Of a stretch of 64,000 nt of DNA, positions 21,244 to 33,410 are shown in pieces; position 1 is the first letter of the stretch, and each line of letters begins with the position of its first letter. This DNA is from Capitella teleta (lineage: Eukaryota; Annelida; Polychaeta; Capitellidae). The stretch lies in assembly GCA_000328365.1 (NCBI GenBank), contig KB308534.1, positions 81,419 through 145,418 on the forward strand. Direction: 5' to 3'. A program made the position numbers and the translations under genes. The notes beneath the pieces were generated by a model, which was not told the DNA's origin, searched no databases, and worked only from the letters and a program-made list of their open reading frames with translations.

Positions 21244-24200
21244 CTAAGCGGTCTTAAGCAGCCTCCGACTCAACTCAGCGTGCAGCATCTGTCGCTCGAT
21301 GGCGGCCGTTGGCACCCCGGCACGATTCTCCTGAGCACGGCGGGATAAGTACGCCACGCCCTCCTCGATGTCCCCAAAATGTAGGAGTTTGGCGGCTGGG
21401 TATCCACTCTGGCCTGGAAGCAATAATAGTTGGATGTAAAATCATACAGAATTATCCCATAGTTATGAGACATACCTAAAGCATAGCTAATGTGGTCCCT
21501 GGTTCCATACAGTTGAGCAAAACGCACCTGACCATCCTTAGTATGCATGTTTCGTTCATGCAATCTAGTGAATACATTGCTTTCCATATGTTTGATACAT
21601 TTAACTAATATCTTACCCATCCAGAACATAGAGTACTGTATCAGCATTATGAGTAGCGAATGTCAACTGAAGTGAATCTTCATGGCCTTTGTCTAAAGAC
21701 GACTTCATTTCATCCATAAACATATTTGCTACTTTGTAATACTGTTCTGTTGTTGCTTCATATGTGGGATTCACTGGATCTTCGTATCCATGCACGTGAG
21801 CTAAAGTCCTTTCCTGTGAGCAAAATTAATAACCACACTGCATGTATGGGGTGCATAATTATTGCGCTATACAAACCTCGTCCATGTACGCTCCACGGAC
21901 GACTTTAGCGCCAAGACGGAAGCCCTCTGTGGCTGCCAATTGTAGATCTCTTTGAGCAATCTTGTTCGTCCGCTTTAAATAATAAATATTTAACATGCAA
22001 TCTCTAACTGCTGTGAGGAGTTATACTTTCAAGTAGCATTGGTATGTGTTGCAAATGACGGTAGACTCTCCATTCAGAATTCGCATAGAATCTAGAATAA
22101 GTGCCTCAATGGCTGGCTGAAGATATGTCTGTTCTGCGTCCCAAATCAACTTCACTCCAGATTCTTTAGCTTGCTGGAAATCGGGAGATAGAATCATGAA
22201 ATGAACGAGAGTACTTGACTTTGAACTCACCGTGCCAAGTTCAAGGACTCTGATCCAGAGTTCAAGCAATTGTTCTCTGTCCTCTGCTGCAATGCCTTTC
22301 AGGGGAATGGACTGAAAAAAAACACAGGATTTTGATTGGGCACCATATAATGGGATGAATTCAAATTGTTTATATAAATTATGCATGTAAATTTCAAAGA
22401 CATAACATTATGCATTTGCTAAAGTTTTGCCAAATATATTTATTGGTGATTCGTTGAGAATCATTATAGCTTACTGCATGCATTTATAATTATTATCGAT
22501 TTATATTGCTCTGAAATCTGGAACAATAATGAATTTGTGTTATGGAAATGCGTAAATCGTGCAGCTGAATTCAACACCAAATTAGTGCTACTGCTTAGCT
22601 CAGTAATGCACAAGAAAAAACAAGAAAAAAAGAAAAAAAAAAAACTCCCACCAAACAGATTGCAGACAAGGTATTTCATGCTAACAGAAATAACTTCTAC
22701 AGAGAATATTTCCTTCAATAAAAAGTTAAAAACAAGCCGATGTAAAAGTATTTGAAAATACATTCATGTTAGTAAACTAGCTGTGCGCTGTAAGCGTTGG
22801 CAGTGCTAAACAGCAGGTGTTTTACCTGGACAATCTTAGAGACTGGCGTCGGTTCCGTTTCCCACTGAGGAGCCCACCGCCACTCATCATCGCCGTCCTT
22901 AGCAGAGAAGCAAAATCATGCTGAAAACCACTGCGTTTGGGGTCATAGCAAGATCATCGCATTTGGGGAATGCTCCCTGGTCACCCCGAGGGAAAGTTGG
23001 AGATGTATATGCATGCTTATATAGATCAACTCATATAATCACACAATTGCCTTATGTTATGTCGATTGGACTTCATTCTGTGTACATTGCATAATCAATC
23101 AGAATTGATGGCTGCGAATGTCTAAATTGAGGAAATACTCACCTCATATCTATACGTGTACCACACACATTAGCATTAGAACAGTATACCCAAAGCTCCA
23201 TTATACACCCTTAGCAATACCAGGACCCCCCTTGTTATGCATATAAGTTTTAACATAAATCGTGTTCATTTAATTTGATGAATAACTTCAGTAATGATAA
23301 AAGTTTCCATATGATTTGATTTACGAATATATACAGAGTGGGCCAAAAGTAGTCTCCCATATTAAAGATCTCGATGCTTTTCAATGGTGCTACGCATTTC
23401 TGAGAAAGTGTTACAAAACAGATCGCAGTGTAAAAACTACCAAAGATATGATAAAAAAAATCCTTGGTATGGTTTGTCTAACATATCATGCTGCTATTCC
23501 TATCATTTCTATACCAATTTCATCAACATGTATGCCGATTCATCTCAATCAATAGATTGCACTCATCAATCCACGATATTTCCACTTTTGGCGGCAAACA
23601 GGGCCCCGGACCATGGATAAGCTTCATTGAACGCATAATTAACGCAATGCTCTCGTACTATTGTTTTGTTTGAGAGTGCTATTGTTTTGACAGTAGCACT
23701 AATGTTTATCTCCTAAAATGAAAACAAAGCAGAGAGTTTGTATTGAAGCGCCATACAAGAGATGACATTCCTTAATGGTCGTTCAGGGGCTCATCTGATT
23801 TTGCTCTCTTCGCGATCACTCACCACTCGCATTTAAATGTTCCTCTCTCATTCAAAATTGATTTTTTTTCTTGATTTCTTTGCATAAATGGGCGCAGAAT
23901 AACAGCCAATTCATACCGGGTAGTTATTTTTTTTTAATAATTGAAACATTTTAGAAAGATTTAGAGTTTTGTTTTTAACATGGAGTAGGTAGACTACTTT
24001 TGGCCCACCCTGTATAAACCCCACCATTGCACCGTAGCCATTCTATATGAAGCCTACCTCAGCATTCTCAGCGACCAGATGAAAAGGCACATGCGTCAAG
24101 AGTGAGGGCAAGAATGGCGCCCTAAACAAGCAGATACATCTTGCTATAAAAGTGCGAGCATGCGCCACACTGACCTCTGTTCAAAGGCTCCACACATCGG

Positions 24201-26277
24201 CATAGGAATATCAAACCCAGGCCAAGTGCTCTGCATGAGTAACTTGTTCAACTCCTCGCAAGTTTCGACCAGACGAGGTCCTTTCTGGTCGTGAGGCAGT
24301 GGATGAATGCTGCCCAGCAAGGTTTCAACGCACACCTTCTCGTTGTGCGAGATCACCTCGGATACTCGTTGCTGCACACGTATAAGGTGAGTTCGATTAG
24401 GCGTGTTGTCTGTTTGCTTACTCACCAAGAGGGCGGCATCTGCGAGGAAGGTGAATTTGGACGAAAGTTGTGGTGTGACTGTAGCAAAATCTGAAATCAT
24501 CGTACGTGATATTATTATCAAAGGGCACTGACAAATTGTCAATCAATAATATTTCTAAATGTGAAGGACGGAAAAGCTCACGATAAGTGACCGTTGCCGG
24601 GTGGGAAAAACAACAGCGCGAGAATCATTAAAAATGAAAATATCTAGGTCACGGCTGTACTCTTTTTAATTAATTATGTACGTGCCTAGAAAACATAATT
24701 ATGCACTCTGCCCCTGTTCTACGCTACGCACTGCAGCTAGAGAGAGAGAAAAAAAACATTATTCTTGCTCTATGCTGCAGACCAATTAATGATGTCTTTA
24801 AATTGCGACAACTTTGAAAGCATTACATGAACACGTAAGCGCCATAAACACGCATGAAACATTGGGGAAAAAACGAAAGGTTACATGTTACATGTTATGT
24901 TATTGAAGTATATAAACGTCGATCGAATCGAGGCCAATTCATCGAAGGAAGTAAAAATGTGCAAATGCGCCGAAGTAATATCGCGCATGCGCACCTTTTC
25001 GGGACAGAATGTGTACCCAAACCATTCAATTATAAGGAGAGAATATGTGGCTAATGGCTCCTGGATTGATGACATAAAAAAGTCATATTTTATACGTGTG
25101 CATGTGTGCATATTTCATACTGTGCATTTGCGCATATTTCATATGTGTGCATGTGTGCATATTTCATACAATTTCATACAACCCATACAGCGACTGACCT
25201 TTTGCTTTGGCGGCCATTTCAATCGCATCTTGAAGGGCATCGAAATTCTTGGACCAAACCATCGAGAGATCCTTCGATCCAGTTCCACTGTAAATAGGTC
25301 ATAAAATGTCAAATTGATCAGCTTAGTCCAGGGCTGTTAAATTATGGTGTCTGGTGATTCAGTGGGTATTGGCGGGAGCATCATATATATTTAGTGAGAC
25401 CTTCATGCATGCACCCTCCTTCTCCTCAGGGCGATTCCCAGCCACACTTATATACATACGTTAGTCATATGCCCTTGTTATAATAGTGTATTGGTTGTTT
25501 GCTCAATAGAAAGGTCATCTTTTACCCGCATATTATGCGTTGGTCGATCTTTCTCTTTTCTCGTGATTTTTCAGCACCTTCATTGACAATAATTGTTATA
25601 TACTCGAATACTATTGCATGTTAAATACTCGTATGTACATACAGGTAGCTTAATTGATTGTCTCATTTGTACGCACCTTGCCTGGCCGTGGGTTTCGCCT
25701 GCCGTGTATGCAAACATCGGATAGAGGCCTGAGGGCACCAGGCGCCGAGATACTTGGAGGACATCTTCGCTCTTCTCTCCGGCCATGAACTGTCCGTACA
25801 TGGTGGCCCTCATCAGGAGACGAAACGGAGTCCGACCGAGCACCTTGCGGACGATGTGCAGCAACTACGAGCACACAGCACCATCAAGCAACGTCAGTTA
25901 GTTATATTAAGGTACATGTGTATATGAAATTTTCTTGCTGTTCTGATTGCCAACTGATCGTGTAATTGAAGCATGCTTACCCTAGTTTGGTGCTTCATGA
26001 GGAAGTCGAAGGAGCACAGGGTGTACACCAAGTATGCCCTAAACAGCTCTACGGTCCCCTTGTGTTTGAAGACCTCCCTGTGGTTGAGGAAATCAGGTTT
26101 CGGGTAATTCGTCGTGGGCGTGTCTCCAATGACCCTCCCAAAGGGCGCTTCGTTGTCGCCAGCCGTGGTGCTCTTCTGTCGATGTCGAATGGCAATTGTG
26201 CCGGCCATGGCTCTCTGCATTGCCCCATGGCGGAGGCCAGCCGTAAGGTGTCCATTTCGTACGATTCTCTTCAACAT
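21244..26277 (-). CDS. PRODH: Proline dehydrogenase, mitochondrial
   Basis: FAD enzyme that oxidises proline to pyrroline-5-carboxylate at the inner mitochondrial membrane. Thirteen exons on the minus strand, all in phase, 583 aa: 26277-25981, 25864-25677, 25287-25199, 24490-24426, 24371-24175, 24121-24058, 22897-22826, 22311-22231, 22173-22027, 21972-21877, 21813-21617, 21564-21476, 21413-21244. ATG at 26277 opens a basic presequence (MLKRIVRNGHL). Barrel motifs in order: GVKLIWDAEQTYLQPAI, STVICNTYQCYLK, GFRLGAKVVRGAYMDE, GYEDPVNPTYEATTEQYY, LTFATHNADT, YGTRDHISYALGQSGYP and AYLSRRAQENR, whose Arg pair and Asn belong to the proline/FAD site. The segment from exons 3 to 6 (about residues 162-320) is poorly conserved against vertebrate PRODH as I recall it. 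A mariner-type MITE sits in intron 6, 44 bp from exon 6. Confidence 0.93.
23334..24012 (+). mobile_element. Mariner/Tc1-type MITE, copy 1 (in PRODH intron)
   Basis: Ends are inverted repeats: CAGAGTGGGCCAAAAGTAGT on the left and, reading the other strand, CAGGGTGGGCCAAAAGTAGT on the right. TA dinucleotides flank both sides (23332-23333, 24013-24014), the usual Tc1/mariner target duplication. About 680 bp with no transposase frame. A second copy, inverted relative to this one, is at 52526-53165. It is within a PRODH intron and transcribed antisense or sense depending on strand. Confidence 0.8.
25098..25183. repeat. Short tandem repeat in a PRODH intron
   Basis: The unit GTGTGCATATTTCATA, with variation, occurs about three times. 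It lies a few bases downstream (minus) of exon 3. Confidence 0.6.
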
Positions 26278-28484
26278 CGTTGCGTTGTATGTGCAATGCA
26301 CTCAGTTTGTTATTGCGCGAATGCAGTTCGGGTTCTATCAAGGCCACCGAGAGTAGAGTGCTTTGGTTCTATGTAAGTGGACGCAGGGTGTTGATATTCA
26401 CACACGGCAAAACAACAGTCACCAATCAGGGAATTCGACCACTCGGCCTCGTTCGTGCGATAAAATCAGATGAGGACGCTTTCCTCACGATTCGCTGTGC
26501 GATGGGCCTAATCTGAAAATTTCACAGAATCTGGGATTGGCAGGATCGTGAGATTATCAGGAATTATGCGGGTAATGAATGAAATATCCCTTAAACTGAC
26601 TTATATCCTCTGGATAATTATCTGCGACTAAAACGTGCACGCGTTGTGTTCACTGTGAAAATTAACTAAACTTACCTTCGTGCCTGCAAAACAAGTATCC
26701 ACTGATCACGTAGCGCCATTGCACGCCGTTTCGGGTCAAGACCACACGTATTGGTAAACATGAGAATGCAGGCCTCGGTCTCCCTTGGCCTACTGCCGCT
26801 GCGCCAGCGATCATAACCACAACATAAACACAAGAGCCATGCGCAATTTGTCTGCGCAGCCTGTGTTCTCTCTTGCGGTTCTCCTTAGAATGCGAAATCT
26901 ATGAGGTCGCAGTGACATATTTCAAGGCGAAAGCTGCATTCGGGGCACGGGCTTACGTGCTTCGAGGCACATCGATCGGCAAGCGAGAGCGGAATCACAA
27001 CGCACCCTCACCGGGGAGTAAACACAGAAATAAAGATTATTTACGGTGTCATTCAATGCTGTGTTTGGAATTTAGAACAATTTCAACCTGACCAACAATC
27101 TATAGATAATTGATTAGAGCGCATATCTGGAGACCCATTAATTGATTAAACGTGTTTTTATCAATTAGGTCGATTACAGAAACTCCCACATTAAAAGCAC
27201 GCACTTGCAATTAGAACCCCTTGCATATCGCATACCTGATGATTATGCCCTTATGTCGTAAGTTGTTACCAAGTGAAACGGAACAGGTCACGACTCGATG
27301 TCTAATGGCCTACTTAGTATCAGACATATCATGAGGCTGCTTAATAATTGTATACCACATAATTACAACATGCACAGATGGATACACCACGCATATAATA
27401 TTACATCAGGAATCAATCGTATCAATGGTCAAGGAGCGTGGCCCACAATGTGAGGTGTGAGGACACAGCTCCAGACGATTTACAAAATTTGATTCGCAAT
27501 TTACACTTATTACAGGTTCAATATTGTACAAAAAATTCGCTGATGTTAACCTGCACGAAAACAGTAATCAAAAGGCCACATATGCGGAAAGTTCATTTTA
27601 CAGTTCACGCGATCTTGAAGATTATATGTATATATTTATTTTTATCAGTATTCCAGAGCAGGCTCGACCGATATGTTTTCTATGCATGTATGTATACATG
27701 TATACCCTACATGTTATTGTTAGCCCCACACTAAACGAGGGTTGTTCCGATTTAAATTACTGTCTTGACGTTTGGGGTCACTGCAATATGAACGAATTTG
27801 TCCTTGTTTAAGATTAAAAAACGAACCAATTCTTTTCATGAACTTCTCCAAAAGAAATACACACACAGAACAGTTATGTAAATCTTTCGAAATTATTCCA
27901 TTAAAGCAACTATACATCAACTCTGTCTCATTGTTCATGTACAAATTTCCCCACAAACGTCTCCCTCCATCAATTAATAGACGAACTTTTCATAACAAAT
28001 GCATCAATTCATTCCATCCACACTCGCCAACGCCATCTCCTTCACTCCCCTCGGTTACTCAACAACAAAACGAAAAAATCCATTGGATTCGTGGTGTTTT
28101 TATTTGGAATTTGAAATTTGCAATTTGAAATTTGCAATTTGCAATTGCAAATTTTGCAAATTTCAAATTGCAAATTTCAAATTGCAATTTCAAATTTCAA
28201 ATTTCAAATTGCAAATTTCAATGACATCAATGCCTCTTTTAATATGTGTAAAAAGTCTCTCAAAAAAAAAATCTCATGACAAATCAACATCAAATATCTC
28301 AGATACCACCCCATTAGGTTTATTCTGAAATTGTGCGATTAAACAGAATTACACTAATTATGCCAATCACCCAATGAGTGCTAGTGCAATATACTTCCTT
28401 TCAATGCTGCTCAATTGACTTTTAAGACCGAGCATGTGTTTTTCTGTATACCTTGTTTCGTGCACATTAATTTCACCCGATAAC
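26278..28484. other. Intergenic, upstream of PRODH
   Basis: Includes the presumed PRODH promoter just above 26277. Several short open frames, none with recognisable features. The palindromic AATTTG array at 28107-28221 is listed separately. Confidence 0.5.
28107..28221. repeat. Palindromic (AATTTGAAATTTGC)n low-complexity array
   Basis: Left half repeats AATTTGAAATTTGC; the right half repeats its reverse complement GCAAATTTCAAATT. The switch is near GCAATTGC at about 28141-28148. The strand could fold into a long AT-rich hairpin or cruciform. Confidence 0.85.
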
Positions 28485-28535
28485 TGCTTGGGACTTATCG
28501 ATAAGAGTTAGGGGCCACCCCTGTTCCGAGCTGCA
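28485..28535 (+). repeat. Decayed relic of the 33.4/45.6-kb SINE family
   Basis: CTTGGGACTTATCGATAAGA then GGGGCCACCCCTGTTCCG aligns with the SINE body at 33.6 and 45.85 kb (CTTGGGATTTATCGATAAGA...). Only this part is recognisable. Confidence 0.55.
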
Positions 28536-29089
28536 TGCTTGCATGACCCCCATTAATTAACCATCAGTATCATTTCGACTTTTCTACTTTATTTTTTTTC
28601 TATATTTTATTGATTCTGTTGAAAAAAAAAACAACAAAAAAAACAAACAAACAAAACAAAAAAAACCCACACCTTTTGTACCTTGTTTTCGGAAGCTATT
28701 TTAGGATAGGCAAGGCTTTTGTTTATTTTCCTTTATTTTTCATGTTTATTTTATTTGGTAAATTCTAATCATCATTAGCCGATTAATCACTTTCTGCGCC
28801 TTTTTCCTCTCTCAATTTCATTCACAGTCAGCACCGTTATCAATAGGAAACCAGTGTACATAGATCAGTTCGAGACACATACCCACCTATGGGTCAGTCC
28901 CAATTCACGGCAAAATTTTTCATTATCATCATAATTATTTTTCGCTTGGGCAATTTTTGTGTTCTAAAGTTCTTGGTCTAGCATAGAGCGCACTATGAGA
29001 CATGAAATTTGGTAGTTAGATCAACTATTCATAAAATCAAAGAATGCTGAATTATTGTCAAAAGAGAGGAGAAGAGAGAGAGATGGACG

Positions 29090-31298
29090 CTGCCCTCCAT
29101 GTCTCCATGTCTGATGACATCCATGTCTGATGATGCAATTAGGCAGTATTGTAGGGACACTGGAATGGGACTAACCCAGGTATATGTACCTCATGATGCG
29201 CTGTTATGTAAAAATGCGATGTGTAATGAAGAATCTCACCAGAAAGACCTACGAGATTTATATGCAGCTATTGTATCCTGTATTAAGTCTGCTAGCAGCT
29301 CCCTGCTTACTAGAGGGACTCGGTCTGGTAGGCCAGGTTGGAATATGCATGTTAATGAGCTTCATGGCCTAGCCAGAGATGCATATGTAGAGTGGAAGCA
29401 ATCTGGGAGCTCCAGGCAGGGCCACCTATTTGAGCTGATGAAGGCAACTAGAGCCCGCTTTAAATATGCTCTGCGTTTCATCAAGAGGATTGAGTCCGCT
29501 ATGCGCGCTGATTCGTTGGCTATGAAATTAATGTGTAATAATGACAGAGAATTTTGGAAAGAAGTTAAGATGATGAATAACAGTAGAACCCCTCTGCCCA
29601 ATAACATAGATGGATATACAGGTTCTACTGAGGTGTGTGAGTTATGGAGGCAACATTATTCCTCTCTCTTCAATTGTATCCATGATAGTGGGGTGTATCT
29701 CTCTCCTGAGGTTATGTTTGATAATGATATGATAATCAGGCCGAATGAGGTACAACGTGCAGTCGCTACATTTGTGGATAACAAGTCATGTGGCTTAGAT
29801 GGTATTACTGCAGAGCATCTGAAGTATGCTGATGTGTCCATTGTTCCATTACTAGCAATGTGTTTTACAGGTTTTTTTGTTCATGGTTTTCTTCCAGAAG
29901 ACATGCTATCTGTAGTTATTATACCCGTAATCAAAGACAAGGCAGGTAAAATAAATAGTTCAGACAATTATCGTCCTATTGCTTTAGCCAGTATTATGTC
30001 CAAATTAATTGAGCGTATCTTACTTAAACGTGCAGAGGACACATTCATGACTGTTGATAATCAGTTTGGGTTTAAACTAAAACATGGCACTGATATGTGT
30101 ATCTATGCCTTAAAAGAAGTACTGCACACATATAATGCTTTGAACAGTACTGTGTTTCTTAGCTTCCTGGATGCATCCAAAGCATTTGACCGGGTCAGCC
30201 ATGGCAAGCTGTTTAGGAAGTTAGAGCAGAGAGGAGTCTCCTCATATATCATTCGCTTACTTGTTTTTTGGTACTCACAGCAGACTATGGTTATACGCTG
30301 GGGTGATACCATGTCTACTTCGTTTCATGTCAGCAATGGAGTAAGGCAGGGAGGTATACTCTCCCCCTTCTTATTTAACGTTTACATAGATGGTTTATCT
30401 ATTAATTTAAATGAATGTCCAACGGGATGTTATGCTGGGTCTCTTAAGATCAACCACCTTATGTATGCTGATGATCTAGTCGTCTTAAGTCCATATTCTG
30501 CTGGCCTCCAGCAACTTTTGAATATTTGTACTGAATATGGTGCTGAATTTGACATTAAATATAATGCTGTAAAAAGCAATGTCATGAAAGTGCAATGTAA
30601 GGGCAATACACAAACTGTTTTCCCTGACTTTTATTTGTGCAATGAAATAATTAATGTTTGTCGTGATACCAAATATTTGGGTCATATTATTTGTGATGAT
30701 TTGTCTGATGACGCTGATATAAACCGTCAACGTCGGAAGCTATACGTTCAGGGAAATACTTTGGCTAGAAAGTTTTTTTATGTGTACACCTGATGTGAAA
30801 GTCCAACTATTCAGAACATATTGCTCATCAATGTATACTTCGTATCTCTGGTGTCATTACAAAGTGGCTTCTATACGCAAATTGTATATAAGCTTACAAT
30901 GATGCATTGCGCATTTTATTACGTGTGCCTAGATATCTTAGTGCTACACAAATGTTTGTTGAAGTTAATGTTCCTGGTCCTTTGCCTGCACTACGAAATA
31001 TAATGTTTACGCTTTATATGTCGGCTGAATAAGTCATCTAACAGCATTATATCTGCACTAGTTAATACGACATTGAGTATCTTTAAATTCCAAAATTTGG
31101 CGTTTTTGGAATAAGTGTCTGTCATTTAGCAGCAATATGATCCTTTATTGACGTGTTCTTTGTTTGTTTGTTTGTTTTTGTTTGTTTTTTTTTCTATGTA
31201 CACCTAATGCTTGTTTCTTTCACATTTTTCCTTTTTACCTGTTTGCATGGACCAGTGAGTCCGAATAAAAGTTTTGAATTGAATTGAATTGAATTAAA
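29090..31298 (+). mobile_element. 5'-truncated LINE (CR1/L2-like group) with reverse transcriptase ORF
   Basis: A 564-codon open frame (29099-30793) holds the linker (GWNMHVNELHGLARDAYVEW, RARFKYALRFIKR) and RT core: NYRPIALASIMSKLIERI, FLDASKAFDRVSH (motif A), GVRQGGILSPFLFNVYIDG, and YADDLVVLS (motif C). The apurinic endonuclease half is missing. The frame breaks at a T7 run (30773-30779); one T fewer would continue as MCTPDVKVQLFRTYCSSMYT, the normal thumb region. A later frame has YNDALRILLRVPRYLSATQM, the usual C-terminal block. The copy ends with AATAAAAG and a (GAATT)n tail at 31275-31297, typical of CR1/L2-group LINEs. Exact clade is not decided. Confidence 0.9.
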
Positions 31299-31642
31299 AT
31301 TTGGTGTTATTTCGAGCATTAGGTTGATCTTTAAATGATTTGTTAATATTCATGACATGATACTTCGAAATCCTACTAATTAAGGATTAAGTGGTGCTCT
31401 TTCGAGAAAATGTAATATGTTGAGCTTGAATCGTCTTGCTTCGGAATATTTTGCTTAAACGTAAAAATACCATAAAAGGATCGCGGGACACGTTTTCATG
31501 AGACCATTAAACATGCTAAGGACTCGATTTCAATAAATATTGGCACATACGTGTTCATGCAAATTTACGTGAAAAAGGGGTGCGTGCATGTATGTTATAG
31601 GTTTTGCTGATTTTATATTTGATTTGATTTGAATAAATCATT

Positions 31643-31677
<35 letters not shown>

Positions 31678-31702
31678 AGTGATGATGATGATGATGATGA
31701 TG
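31643..31702. repeat. (ATG)n microsatellite
   Basis: Near-perfect ATG/GAT triplets, about 20 units with one interruption (ATAGTG). It makes poly-Met and poly-His frames that are not genes. Confidence 0.95.
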
Positions 31703-31854
31703 CATTTTCCGTGTGTCTTTGTCTTTCTCCTCATTCACTCTGCTGACTTCGCTTTGCTGAGATTTGATACTTGCAACCTCATGTCTCATCTCTTCCATAC
31801 ACTGTCATTGGACATGATCAGAGCAGTTGGGAGAGATATTCTATAGCATAGATT

Positions 31855-33127
31855 GACCACTCACATAAAAGGTGCTCGAAGTTCGCTGAATTCTAGACCC
31901 CGAAGCTAGCCAGCCAATTGATTTGTGGCTGGCTCAGGCCTTTTTCGGCTGGCTAGTCGGTCAGCCCTCTTTATTGGGACTGACTAACTGTAATTTTTTT
32001 TTCGGCTGGCTTGTGTCGGTTGCCTTAATACACGTACATGCATTATATACATACATATGCTCTTGCTAACATATGTCCAGCTGTATGCATAAGAATCACT
32101 AAGCTCAGCCAATGGAATACTGCATAATTAATCAATTAAGCAGTATTATTTCACTCTTGACCCCTTATCATGACTCGTGTCTACTACGAAATAATTACTT
32201 GCGTTTCGGGAACATTCAATTGTTAAAAATAATCCGGGTTTTTTTCTATTTTTTTCTTTCCGATTTTTCCCTCAATTTACTCAATTTAATTATGGACCAT
32301 AAATTAGCTACTGGACTTTACAGTTTATTACGCATATTACAGATTACTAGTTGCGCATACGGAGAATATACTGATCCTAAGTAGTCTCAGCTTATGATAA
32401 ATTTGCTGCTTGCTATTGTGTACACTGTGATGCTTAAATGCTGGGCAGCTGGAGGGCCAACAAACAAACGATGCATGGATGAAAAGTGAGGAGAAGCCAA
32501 AACAAACAAACAAAACCCACACATTTAGCTATTAAATTGATCGGCAATTATTACTAAAATTTATAGAAAATAATGATGAGTAATTGATCCGGTGAAATTG
32601 ATCGAAGGACGACGTTTATCATTGAGAATTAACAATATATTCTTTTATTTAGCACAAATGAATGAAATAATCATGATATACTAAGAAAATATGTTCGGGC
32701 TGGCTTTGAAATATTTGGAAAGTCACAGCCTGCCTCTTCCAAAATGGAAGAGCTAGAATTATGTTCCTCATTTGCGATTCTTGTGATATCGATCGGTAGA
32801 AACTTTTTTTTTTTCGAACCTAATATGTATTTCTACTGAAGTCACGATTCTATCCTTGGTACGTGCTCGTACCAAAGGGCAGCATATATTGAAAGTTCAC
32901 TATGTCAATTTATATAAATCATGATGTTATTTCCTGCCAAATCTCTCGAAAGAAATTCAGCTAACCGATGGATTTTCGGCGGCGACTGAGCCAACTGTTT
33001 TTCGACGGTTCAGTGGAATTCCGGCGGCGGCGGCTCAGATATTTTTTGGCTGGCTAGTCGGCTTTTCCCGGCTGGCTTCGGGGTCTTGACCGCTCAGAGA
33101 AAAAGCCGCTCGAAGTTCGCTAAATTC
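31855..33127. mobile_element. Inverted-repeat element inside 39-40 bp direct repeats
   Basis: The inner unit (31894-33087, about 1.2 kb) begins AGACCCCGAAGCTAGCCAGC and ends with the reverse complement of AGACCCCGAAGCCAGCC. GGCTGGCTAGTCGG recurs inside both ends. Directly outside are direct repeats at 31855-31893 and 33088-33127, each with GCTCGAAGTTCGCT and preceded by GACC.CTCA; they match at roughly 80-85%. No protein frame recognised. Family unknown; much longer than any usual target duplication. Confidence 0.6.
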
Positions 33128-33299
33128 ATAAGGCACAGATTAAAGAAAAAAATATTTCCGGTTGATAGAATTTACATTCAATAACATTGGCAATGAACAG
33201 CTGATCGTAAGTGCGGAACAAAAAACCTTTCATTCTTTTGAACTTCTGATGCGTCACTGAGTGTGATTCGAATTATGAACGCCAGCGATTGGTGCTTTA

Positions 33300-33352
33300 A
33301 TCCTAACTTAATTTAATTTAATCCTAACTTAATTTAATTTAATCCTAACTTT
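33300..33352. repeat. 22-bp tandem repeat, about 2.5 units
   Basis: Units of TAATCCTAACTTAATTTAAT plus two bases, ending just before the SINE insertion site. Confidence 0.8.
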
Positions 33353-33410
33353 CAGAACACTGTCCAACACCAACACGCGTATGATGAGATACAAGCGACA
33401 CTGATAATAT

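Noticed and set aside
26278-26301. GTG-started extension of PRODH
   Set aside because: Animal nuclear genes rarely start at GTG; the first ATG is at 26277 and opens a good mitochondrial presequence.
31613-31798. Poly-His and poly-Met frames
   Set aside because: Products of the (ATG)n microsatellite.
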